Shown here: positions 1 to 10,799 of the stretch, in pieces | How positions within the stretch are numbered: the first letter of the stretch is position 1 | Layout: each line of letters opens with the position of its first letter | Source: Pleodorina starrii | Taxonomy: Eukaryota; Chlorophyta; Chlorophyceae; Chlamydomonadales; Volvocaceae | DNA length: 64,000 nucleotides | Assembly: GCA_030267565.1 (NCBI GenBank) | Contig: BRXU01000014.1 | Coordinates: 1,214,001 to 1,278,000, forward strand | Reading direction: 5' to 3' | Notes under the pieces: model-generated | The model's input: only the letters and a program-made list of their open reading frames with translations | Told to the model about the DNA's origin: nothing | Database searches by the model: none | Position numbers and translations under genes: made by a program

Positions 1-3000
1 CTCATGCTGCCGGCGGTCGGCAGCAGCGGCGCCAACGCGGGTGTCGGCGGCGGCGGTGCCAACGGGCACGGCGCCAACGGACACGGCGGCGGCGGCAACG
101 GCGGCGGGCCGGCCACGGGCATGATGTCGTACATGACATCGGCCCAGCCGGGGCTGTCCGGCATGACGAGTGCCCAGATGGCGGCTGCTCTGGACCTGAC
201 GTCGGCGTCGGCGATGCAGCACCTGAACCGCGCCGGCACGACAATGACCAGCGATGCGACCACGGTGGCCGGCGGCGGCAGCCAGTACTCGGGCAACCCA
301 TTCGGCGCCGTCGGTAACGCAGCAGCCGACGGCAGCAGCGGCGTGCCGCCACGGGAGGCCAACGTCGCCGCCGTCGCCGCCGCCGCCGCCGCGGCCGCGG
401 CCGCGCAGGCCAGCGCCGGCCCAGGCACCGCCACCACCAGCACCACCAGTGGCCAGACCGCCGTGGGCCCCGCCTCCATCCCCGCCTCCTCCGCCTCCAC
501 CGCCGCCGGCCCGCCCTCCATCGCCAGCGCCGGCGGCTTCCCCGCCAACAACCTGCCGAGCGTGGCCTCTCCCGCCCTCTCCTCCCGCGCCCCCTCCATA
601 ACCGCGGGGCTTGAGCCACTTCCCTCGCGCCGCGGCTCCGGCCCGCTGACGCTGGCGGGCGGCGCGGCCGGCGCCGGCTTTGACTCACGCGGCCGGCCGC
701 GCACGCCGAGGACGCCGCTGGCAGCGCCGGCGGTGGCGCTGCCGTCGCAGATGTCGCCGCTGGCGGCGCCCGCTGCCGCCGCGGCGTCCATCACCGCCGC
801 CTACCCGCCCGATGCGTCGCCGCCCAACCTGTCTCACCTGACCCCGGGGCAGCAGCAAGCCGCCATGACGTCGCGCTTCTCGCTGGCCTTCTCCACCATC
901 ACATCGGGAGGGGAGGGGATGGTGCCGGGCAAGGGGTGAGTGACGACTGAGGCGGCCCGGGCAAGGGGTGGGTGAGTGAGCAAAGAAGCAACCACGGCGA
1001 TGGGGGTTGGGGGGCAGCGGGTTGGTGAGCTCCGCCCCCTTGCTCCCGGGGTTGCCTGCCTAACTGTTTACGGCACCTCCCTGGCGCGTCCGTCTGTCTG
1101 TCCGTCCGACCGTCCGCGTCTTGGGGTGCTTTTTCGGCCTCGTCGTCGTCTTGGTGCCAAGTCACTTGCGGTTGTCCTCGCCCGTGCACATCGTCCGTGC
1201 ATGAGAGCAGGGCCCATCCCACCCATCCGTGTTGCACGTGCACGTGAAAGCCCGCATTGCCACCAGCGGCAACGGGTCGGACGGATGTTGCAAACACGCC
1301 ACCATCACCACCGTACCATCACTGCAACCAGCACCTTCCTCCGTCCTCCGCTCCCGCTCCCATTACCTCGCATGGCACTGACATCCCCTTCCGCCTCCCG
1401 CTCCCCTCCCAGGAGCCACTCCCCCTCCAGCAGCAGCGGTGGCGCCCACACGCAGCAGATGGGCGGCCCCATGGGCAGTGCGGGCAGCGGCGAGGATATG
1501 GGGGAGGTGTGGATCATCATGGAGTTCTGCGACAGGGGGAGTCTGCAGGTGAGGACGCGGCCGGGAGGGAAGGCGGGGGAGGCGAGGGAGGCGGAGGTGG
1601 AGGTGGGGGGGGGAGCGGGGGCAAGAAATACGTGACCCCAGCAAAGCGAGCGAGGCGACGGGGAGCGAGGGGGCGGGTTTGAGCCTCCGAAGAGGAGGAG
1701 AAACGGTCACGGGGGCTACGGGGGAGCGGGAGTGAGGGGGGAGGGTGCGCTGCGTGGCAGGGCGGCAGGGCAGCGGGGCTGCCTCCTACCAAGTTGGCCT
1801 TCGTAAGGCGCCGGCCGCGTCGCCGCCACGGTGTGCGAGTCTTTCCTCACTCTTTCCTCACAAGACCAAATAAGGGTAGCGCCGCGCTTCTCCAACCCTG
1901 CCTTCCCTGGCTCGGTATGGCCCGGTTGTGTGTAGTCCCTTCGCCCATGTGGGTCGCCGCCCGTTGGAACCCTAAACCCTCCCCTCACCTCACCTCCCCT
2001 ACGCTGTGTCCCGCCTCAGGACGCTCTGGACCGCGGCGCGCTCAAGCTTCGCAAGCCGGGCGGCGAGGTGGGCGAGACGCACCTGCCCATGATGGTGGCC
2101 ACTGCGTGCGAGGTGGCGTCCGCGCTGCATTACCTGCACGAGAAGGTGGGATGGGGTGGGGTCTGGGGTGGGGTGCCCAATCATCGTAGTGCGGCGTTGC
2201 GGCGTGGCTCGGCTGTCACTCGCGTGCGTGGCTTGCTTGCGCAGTTGGGGTTAAGCTCTTAGTTATCTTGGCCTGCCTACGTTTGTCCGCGCCTGTCAGC
2301 CCCCGTCAATCCCGGACTGTCTTTCTCTGCGGGCCTTCTCCCGCTGCGACCAGCGCAGCGCCAGTGACACATCTTTACTCTTACAACCCTCCTCTCCCCG
2401 ACAGGGTATCGTGCACGGCGACCTGACCGCCTGGAACGTGATGTTGTGCACCTCGCCGGGCGGCAACCCGGACCGCAGCGGCAGGAACTTCGTGGCGAAG
2501 GTGGGACCGGAGCGGCGGACCTGGCGCCCCTGGGTGGGGAAGCCGGCTCGGCTGTGGGACCCGCAGCGCGGCAATGGGGTCGGAGAGTGGGGACGCACCG
2601 CTCACAGTCTGTAGGCACTTTTCTGGCAGGGCAGCACCTCCGAGAGAGAGAGAGAGAGAGAGGTCGCGTAGCTACTGCCACGCCCGTGACAAGAAGCCCC
2701 GTGCAAGTGCATCTGTCCCCTGGAGCCCTAAACCCCACCCGCTCCCCACCCGCTCCCCACCTGCTCCCTGCCGCACGCACGCTGCGGGCCCGGCCCTCCT
2801 CGCAGGTGGCCGACTTTGGGCTGAGCCGCACCCTCGACGTGAAGTCCAAGATCAAGACCCGGACGTACGGCACGGTACGATACCTGTTGTGTGGTACGGC
2901 GTCGGCAGCGCGGACGTTGTCGCTGTCGCAGTGGCTGGTTGGCTGACATCCGACGTGTCGATCCGGTAGATGCTCGCGTGGGGCACTGCCGTCAGCGGTA

Positions 3001-4375
3001 TCTCCGCTGCACTGCCCTCCCGTCCCCTCCCGTTCACCTGGCCCCTCGTCGCGCGCGCTCGACTCCACGAGTGCGTGTCCATCCTCTTCTCCCTCGCTCT
3101 CCCACTGTCTCCTCCCTCCCTCCCTGCCTGCAGATCAGCCACATGCCGCCAGAGTGCCTCATCTCCGGCATTATCAGCAAGGTGCGAGGGGGCAGGGGCG
3201 GGGGCGGGGGCAGTGTCTGCGGGTTGGGGCAGTGGGGCCCTGGGGCTTCCGGAGCACTCGGCAAGCATGCAGCCCGGTGTGGTGGGGCCCGGACCGGACC
3301 AGAGCAGGAGCAGGAGCTGAACCAGCACAAGGACATCCGCGCTAGCGAGGGGGCGGGGTGGGGTCGAAGGCGAACCGAACTCCAGTCTGTAACCTTGCAT
3401 CCCACAGGCAACGGCGGCCGCCTCCAGCACCCGCGCGCACGTTCCTCCTCGGACGTCTCCTCCTTTCGGCTCCTGCCCCAACTGCCCCCAGTCTCCCCTG
3501 CCGGGCCTCTCCACACGCCCGCAACCACCCCCCCTCCCCAACACCCACACAACACCTGCGCCCCTCGTCCCTGGCCCACTGCCCCCACGCCCGCAGGCTA
3601 CGGACGTGTTTGCCTTCGGCGTGCTGCTGTGGCAGATGTACACGGGCCTGCGCCCCTGGGCCGGCATGAACCACGGCCAGATCATCTACAACGTGGGCAT
3701 GAAGAACGTGCAGCTGCTGTTCCCGCCGGGGACACCGCCCGCCATCGCGGACCTGTCCAGCAGGTAGGTTGGGAGCTGGGCTCGGAGCGGAGGGTCTCTC
3801 GAGAGGGCCTTTCGGGGAGTGGAGTTGTGAGGGTCGAAGGGACACCGTGGAAGGGACACTGCGCAGCGGGGTTATGTGTGGTGCGTGTGGGGTGGTGCAA
3901 CCAAAACACGGTGCGCCGGGCTTTGCAGCAGTTCGGTGCGGGTAAGGGTTGCACTTGACAGTGTGGGCCGGGGGACGAGGAGAGGCAGGATGACGCGCAC
4001 GGGCGCTAGCCACGCAACGGCCGTGCCCCGCCTCCCTGGCCGTCATCCAGCCGCCGCACACAGTGCCGCGTCTTCCGCGGGGTATACGGGGTATAGCGCT
4101 TCTGTGTCAATCCTGCACGCCGCTCTTGCACCTCCGCGGGTATCGACCCGGTTCGCGTTTCGCCGGTACGATCGGCCCGCCCTCCCATCCCCGTGTGGCC
4201 ATGACGCCATGGACACCGCCTTGCCGCGGCCCGCTCTCGACTCCCACCTGCCCCCCCCCCGACCGCCCTCCCGCCTGCTCCCCGCAGCTGCACCCGCACG
4301 GACCCCAACCACCGGCCCAGCTTCCAGGAGATCCTGGATAAGCTGGACAACATCAGGGCCAGTCTGGGGCTGTAG
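1..4375 (+). CDS. TKL-type protein kinase, C-terminal part (5' end outside window)
   Basis: Eight exons: 1-935, 1413-1548, 2020-2145, 2405-2500, 2806-2874, 3134-3181, 3597-3763, 4288-4375. They join in frame to 554 codons plus stop. The first ~311 residues are a low-complexity Ala/Gly/Ser/Pro linker. After it come the beta5/hinge (EVWIIMEFCDRGSLQ), the catalytic loop (IVHGDLTAWNV, Asp ~405, Asn ~410), the DFG motif (VADFGLSR, ~434-436), an activation segment with Thr/Tyr (TRTYGT), the APE equivalent HMPPE, helix F (TDVFAFGVLLWQM) and the final Arg motif (DPNHRPSF). This is a Ser/Thr (tyrosine-kinase-like) kinase that probably phosphorylates protein targets from ATP. The glycine loop and beta3 Lys are not seen and must lie upstream, so the linker is probably an insert within the N-lobe. 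HGDLT replaces the usual HRDLK, but Asp and Asn are kept, so activity is plausible. The target is unknown. Confidence 0.92.
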
Positions 4376-4468
4376 GGGGGAGGGTGGCGGCAGCGCCGGC
4401 GGCGGGCCCCAGGTTGCGGTCGGGCGGCGGCTACAGACCGACTGGAGAGAGCAAAGTCGACTGGGGCC

Positions 4469-4511
4469 TGTAAGGTCGAGCAGGGAGTGCAAGGTCCACT
4501 GGGGCATGTAA
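4469..4511 (+). terminator. Polyadenylation signals of the kinase gene
   Basis: Two TGTAA motifs, at 4469-4473 and 4507-4511, lie 94 and 132 bases after the stop codon. TGTAA is the usual poly(A) signal of volvocine algae. The placement suggests a 3' UTR of only about 110-150 bases. Confidence 0.55.
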
Positions 4512-7500
4512 GGTCAAGTAGGGGCTGAAGTTCAGATGAGGTGTTGAGGAGGGGGTGTTGCAGAGCGCGGTGTTGAGGGGGCCTGCTGAAGGCGAGTGGG
4601 AATGCGCTGGCTTCATGGCTAGGGGTGGGGGGCCTTACCAATTCTTTTGGCGCGTGAGGTGGACGACATGGGCTTGCTGGCTAACTGGCTTTGAGCGACG
4701 GCGGCCTGCTATCAGTTGTATGCGGAACGGGGGTTGGTGCTGAAAGGGCGCTAGAGGGTGGAGGAGGATGTGGTGGTGGTGGTGGTGGTCAGGATTGTGG
4801 TTTTGGTGTTGCACGTTGCAGTTGTGACGGGGCGGGGTTGGGGGCGGGTCGGTCCTCCCCTCCAGCTTCCGCCCTGCTTTTGGATGTGAAGCGCCAGGCT
4901 TGTGTGCCTTGTCCTTCTCGTCGCTTGAATACCTTTGCATGTGCTTGCGTGCGACTGTCTTGCGCGCGCATGTGCCTATGTTTTTGGGGCATGTCAGCGC
5001 TTTGTCGCGTGTGCGCGCTCTTGGGGTTTGTGTATGTGTGTGTATGTGTGCAGGCATGGCAAATAGCTGGCCTGCCCTGTGGAGTGTCGTGCGTGGGTAT
5101 ACGGGAGTCTTGCCGTGCGCGTGTGCATGTATCGCTCGGGTGTGTGCATGGGTGAGCGCACGCTCTTTGTTTCCTGGCGTCTGCCCTAACTGAGAAGTGG
5201 CACGTGTGTAGATGTGTGTCTGTGTGTTTTGAGGGGGGCATCGGAGCTTTGGGGCGGGGACGACCAAGGAAAAATGATTTGAGCGGCAATCGCTGCAGCC
5301 GCAAGAAAAGCGAAGGGAATATCGCAGCAGAAGCAGCACTTGATAACATCTCGGCGTAAATTCATTTCGCGGCATCATTACGTGCTGGTTTGGCGCCGGC
5401 GCCGGGCTGGGGGCGCGGTCCGGCGGGGAACGGCGCCCGACCTTGACCGTCGCAGTCGGTTGGTGGTCGTGCTGAAGGTGGTGACGGTGGCTTGTCTGGG
5501 GTAACGGTGGCGGTGGTAACGGTGGGGCAGGGGTTTTGGAGCGCATGCTTTGACGGTGCCGAGAGTTCTGCCGTTTTCTTGTCAGGAGTGGCGCCGGCGA
5601 GCGGTCGATTTGGAGGAGCCTTTGGCAATAGTCCTGGGGTTGTTATTGGCGTTGAGTCTTACTGCCAGAGGACGTGTTGTGGGCGGGTGGGAACGTGGGT
5701 GGGTGGGTTCGAATCCGATGGCAGCCTTTGCCGGCGTCGTTTTTAGACGCGGCCGTCCCCGGGGCCCCTTTCTCTGGGCCGGGGAGGTTGCCTGTGTGGT
5801 GGCAGCCTGTGCACACGCGCCTCGCCCGGACATACCACCCCTGTCAGGGCTGGCCCCAGCCCGCATGCGCACGTTCTTGTGAGTGCGGCCACTACTGCAG
5901 AGACCCTGTGCCGCCCTTTTGTCCTTGACCCCGGGCGTGCCTTTGTAGTTTGTCATGACAGGGGTGGGTCCCACAGGGGGGCCGCGAGCTCCCGATGGGC
6001 CGCTGGGAGCGAGCGGCTCAGCTCCCGGAACCCTGAATACACCGTACCATACCTAACCCATAATTTTTGTACTGCGTTATTGCACCATCGCGAGAAATCT
6101 TGGGCGACCGAGCGAAAGACCTGCGGCGGCGGTAGTGGTGGTTGGAGGAACGGTGGCGGATTTTGGCGCCGGAAAGCGGACACAAAGTGGATGAGCCGGG
6201 GCCGATGCTGGGGGATGCCGCAGCGGGCGCTGAGCCGTGGGCCGACGCGCGGGCGGGCGGCCGTGGCTTGCGTTGCGGCGGATTAACGGGTGCGCAGGGG
6301 TGTCACGCTTGCAGGGGCCTCCTTGGCGCTTCCACCCCCCCCCCACACACACACACAAGTCACGCCGACTCTCGCGCGCCGCGTCACTTTCCTTCTCCTC
6401 CTGTGGTCGATCGTTGGGCGGTTTGTCCGTGGAGACTGTGGTGGGGTGTGTCGTTCAACATTGCGTCTACATTGGGTTTGTCGCTGCAGGAAGGTGCCGC
6501 CCCTCCCGGGGGTGCGCACGCGTCTGCCACCCATGGCCCCGGATGGCGTTGGAAGGCGGACCGCGGAGGGGCGAGGGTGCTTCCTGACCGCTATGGGGCG
6601 CGGAGATTTTGATTAGAGTGGTCGGGTGGCTGCTGCTGCTGCGGTGCCATGCTCCGCGGGCGTTGCGGCGTGGCGTGACAGAGTGCGGCGGTCCGGTCCG
6701 GCGGATCGCTTCGTGTTCCGGCGATCCGCGCGAATGGGGGTTCAGCGCGTCTCAATTTCGGTTTCAGACCCGCACGCGCGAATGACAGAGTCCGTCCTTG
6801 GTCTTTGCGCCAGCGGAATCAATAATTGGCTTTCTACCCTGGTTGGCAAACAATAATTCTTGCCCTGTGACCTTCGGCCTGAGGGCCCGGGTCGTACTAC
6901 CCGCGTTCGGTGCCAGCGCCTCGCTTGGCGAGCCTTTTGTCGGCCACCTCGCGGCGTGGCCTTTGCGCCATGTGATGTTGGCGGCGACTCTTTGCACCGC
7001 TGCCGATGTTGTGACGTTTGCGCCGCTGCCGATGTTGTGACGCTGCCATTGTGGCCCTTTGGGCTATGGTCCTGCCTCCTGATCACATCCGTGGTTTGGG
7101 GCGGCGCCAGGGCCCAGTGGCCAGAAAAGTAAGGGGGACAGCGGCACCAGTCGCGGGCTGAAGGTAAGGTAAACGTTCACTCCCACACTGGACGCCTCGT
7201 CTGGTTCCGCCGGTCCCTCTCCGCCCTGCCTCTCCTCTCGGTTGGGTGGTGGGTCTGGCATTGCGGCATTGGGGCTTTTGTCTTCTCGCGCGTATGTACC
7301 ACCCGTTCGTCTGCGTGTGTGTGTACATAATTGGGCCGGCCTGGCGTGGCGTGGCGTGGTCTTGCTGCGTTGCGGCTTTGGCACGTGGGGGGGGGCGGAT
7401 CCTCGTTTCGTCCAGCGGGGCTTCAAAAGCATCGGGGGGTGGGAGTGGGGGTCTTGAGGAGTGCAATGTGGCTCCGTGGGGGCGTCGTGGCGAGGGGCGG

Positions 7501-8837
7501 GGGGGTTGGATGGCGCGTGTGTGTGCTTTGTGTATGAGCGTACGGAAGTACACGGTGGACCGATGGCTTTTTCCCCCGAAAAACGCAGCAGGGGTTGCAT
7601 CCACCCCTGCAGGTAAGGGGCCGCGCCCCATCGTGAGGCACTGACTGGTTTAATTCGTACACAAGTACAGGTGCTCGTACCCCCGTTGTGCGGCGGCGCG
7701 TTTGTACAGGCGCAAGCTCCCGCCCGCAACGCAGTACTTGCGGTACACACGGGACGCACGATGTACGGTGTACGACGTGTGGTTTGGCGAGGGGGGTTGG
7801 AGGACAGTGCCAAATTAGTGCCTGCCGTGTTCGATGAAGCGGCAGGACGTCACAACTGTCGTGTTTGGGCAGGAGGGGGTTCAAGGTTGCGCCGCGCCTC
7901 GCGGCTCAACGGGTTGCACGGCTCCTGTTGTATGCGCGGGCGGAGTCGGGGGCAACGGTGCAGGCGCAAGGGGCGGGTTGGTGGGACGGGTGTGTGCTCG
8001 CGGGGGCGCGGAGCAGGCGGCCGCTGCCGTGTTGCGGAGATTGATGGAGGGGCGCTGCTCGCAACCGCGGCCCCGCGGCAGCCCCTGCCTCCACGCAGTC
8101 CTCCCTCTTCTTGTGACGGCCTAATGATCTTACAGCCGGGAGGGAGGTTTTCCGTGAAGCGGAAGACGGCCCCGGGGGAAGGTTGCGCAGGGTTGCGATG
8201 GCCGGTTGCCACCGAGTTTAAACGTAAGGTTGAATTGTTTGGGTCTTTTGGGGTTTCCAGCAGCGGGTAGTTTTTGCCAGTTGAATGTTTTACTGTTCAC
8301 AATTGATGAGATGGTCGGCAAACAGTCGAGAGATTGGCGGCGCATTTTGGATTCTGGTTGGGCGCGACTCGACCGGCGCGGGATGCATCATATCGCGCGT
8401 GTAAGCACCACGGGTCAAGGTTGAGGGAGCTGTCTTACAGTGAAGGGACACAATAGAGGATCACCTCACCAATGCACACCGCACCGCACCTGACACTGCT
8501 GCGGCCGAAGCCCAAACCGCACGAGGCGGGCCCAAGCGGGTGGTGGTAGTATTGGTGGTGGTGATGAGCCGCCACAGCTCGACCGCCGCCCGACACCTGC
8601 GAAGCGAAGGCTAAGGCCTGCGCGGCGCACTGTACAGCCGCAACGCCACAAAGAGTCGTTAGCAAGTCCACAGACTGGGCAGCTCTGCGTGGCTCTGCCG
8701 TCGGGGCGGAAGGGCTTTGGAGCCCCGCTGGTCTTTTTTGTTTACGTCACGACACAAAAGCACGGCGGCGAGTCTCAACCCGCTGCACGTAGCGGCGTTG
8801 ACTCCTCGGCAAAGCACTGCTGCTATACAGCAGTTAG
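4512..8837. other. Long stretch with no supported gene
   Basis: All six frames were read. ORFs here are short, overlap on both strands and show no recognisable domain or exon-like pattern. 4790-5240 is rich in TG/GTGT runs, 6330-6357 has a C-run followed by CA repeats, and 8530-8572 is GGTGGT-rich. The function is unknown. An unrecognised or lineage-specific gene with small exons cannot be excluded. Confidence 0.6.
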
Positions 8838-9522
8838 CCTCGACCCATGGGCCCAGCCTCGGCCCATGGGCCCAGCCTCGGCCCATGGGCCCAGCCTCGG
8901 CCCATGGGCCCAGCCTCGGCCCATGCCTCGGCCCATGGGCCCAGCCTCGGCCCAGCCTCGGCCCATGGGCCCAGCCCCGACCCATGGGCCCAGCCTCGGC
9001 CCATGGGCCCAGCCCCGACCCATGGGCCCAGCCTCGGCCCATGGGCCCAGCCCCGACCCATGGGCCCAGCCTCGGCCCATGGGCCCAGCCCCGACCCATG
9101 GGCCCAGTCCCGACCCATGGGCCCAGCCTCGGCCCCAGGGCCCAGCCTCGGCCCATGGGCCCAGCCACGGCCCATGGGTCCAGCCTCGACCCATGGGTCC
9201 AGTCCCGGCCCATGGGGCCAGTCCCGACCCATGGGCCCAGCCTCGACCCATGGGTCCAGTCCCGACCCATGGGCCCAGCCTCGGCCCATGGGCCCAATCC
9301 CGACCCATAGGCCCAGCCTCGACCCATGGGTCCAGTCCCGGCCCATGGGCCCAGTCCTGACCCAGGGGCCCAGCCCCGACCCATGGGCCCAGTCCCGACC
9401 CAGGGGCCCAGCCTCGGCCCATGGGCCCAGCCTCGACCCATGGGCCCAGCCCCGACCCATAGGCCCAGCCTCGACCCATGGGCCCAGCCTCGACCCATGG
9501 GCCCAGCCTCAACCCATAGGCC
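8838..9522. repeat. 19-base minisatellite, about 36 copies
   Basis: Tandem units of CCTCGGCCCATGGGCCCAG with A/G and T/C variants (GACCC for GGCCC, GTCCCG for GCCTCG) and a few shortened units near 8920-8960. The unit holds the palindrome GGCCCATGGGCC. Because 19 is not a multiple of three, every frame cycles through the same 19-residue peptide period. This keeps long ORFs open on both strands without implying a protein. Confidence 0.95.
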
Positions 9523-10649
9523 GGGAGGTCCCGATGTCCGGTGGGCACCCACAGCCGCCTTCCTCGCTCCCCTTTTTCACCCGCCCCTGGCGCCCTGGGC
9601 CCTCTCTCTCGTGGGAGCGGGTCCAAGGAGCCCAATTGCCAACGATGCCCACGAAGCCCCCTTCCCCTCCGGGGGACCGCCTCCGGAGAGGGGCCCATCG
9701 CGTCATCGGACCAGCTGGCCACCGATGCCGGTCTGACATCTCGTTCCATTTCGGGGTCGGCTGCATGCGGATGACCCGTGGGTCTGCCCGACACATTGCG
9801 GTTGGGGCTATTGGCGTCTTGCGAGGTGCCCTGCCTAAGGAGCAAAGACGTAAGGAGGGGGCGGCAGTGCACACACGTTCCTGTGGGCGTGGTCTGGGAC
9901 CCACAACCCCAGGGCTAGCCACGATTTATGTCGATATGGGTCGACGCGGGTTGAGAGTTTCCGGAGTGCCAGACAGCCGCCGCTGCTGGGTTTTGTTGCC
10001 CGTTTTGTCCAACCGGCCGCTTGGCCCACCCATCGCAGACCGCCGCACATGCGCTCAGGCTGATGGCGCGAAAAAAAACCGGTTCCCTTTTAAACATCGC
10101 ATCCTAATGGCGCGCAGACGGCACCCGGAAGTTTGACCCGCGGGTCGCTTGCGGTTCAGTCTGCCGCCGCCGTTGTGCCCCGGCGTTGGTTGACAGACCA
10201 CCTCAGCACAGCCGCACACGGCTTCCTACATGCGGGAATTTCGTAGCAGCCGAGGCACGGCGAAACAAAACCTAAAAAATGTCCCATGAAGGGTGATTCG
10301 GGACCTTGGGTTTCAATTCTGAGCAGCAGGGAGCAGCCCGTTGCCACGCTGCCACGCGAACGAGGCCATTCGAGCGTGCAGCCAAAACCAAAAGTTAACG
10401 AACGGGTCTATAATAATTTTCTATTTAATTACTTCTTTATAATAATGTTTACCATTCTCCATCTGCGCAACATCCCATGCCGCATGGGCCTCAAGATGAT
10501 GACAGCCCGGGCCGCGGTTTCAAGAACCGCGGATGCGTGATCACGGGATCACGTGGAGTCGTCAAGGTCCAGCGAGCTGCAACGGTCTTAACGATCCGGA
10601 ACGTCACACCCGCGTTGGTGGATTCCGAGATTCTGCGTCGAAAACCTGT
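9523..10649. other. Intergenic, no supported gene
   Basis: No domain-bearing ORF is visible. A short AT-rich patch at 10388-10450 is the only compositional change before the promoter of the next gene. Confidence 0.55.
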
Positions 10650-10658
10650 TATATAAAG
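10650..10658 (+). promoter_or_regulatory. TATA box of first ABM-like gene
   Basis: TATATAAAG lies 142 bases upstream of the ATG at 10800. This is a good TATA match in GC-rich surroundings, so transcription would begin near 10680 with a 5' UTR of about 120 bases. Confidence 0.6.
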
Positions 10659-10799
10659 CACCCGAAACGCATAGCCCATCTTCATGTCCGCCGTCTCCGT
10701 TCGAAACCGCTTCATCCCTCCGCCTCGAGCACAATCGCCGGCCCATTACCGGAACTCCCCGTCGTTCAGCCTTTGACCTTTCCTGCTTCTGGCGCCTCG

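Noticed and set aside
5690..5735. Possible tRNA T-arm (GGTTCGAATCC at 5706-5716)
   Set aside because: Flanking bases do not form the T stem, and no acceptor, D or anticodon arm could be placed upstream.
8823..10136. Overlapping long ORFs on both strands over the 19-base array
   Set aside because: Produced by a stop-free tandem repeat, with no conserved-looking flank.
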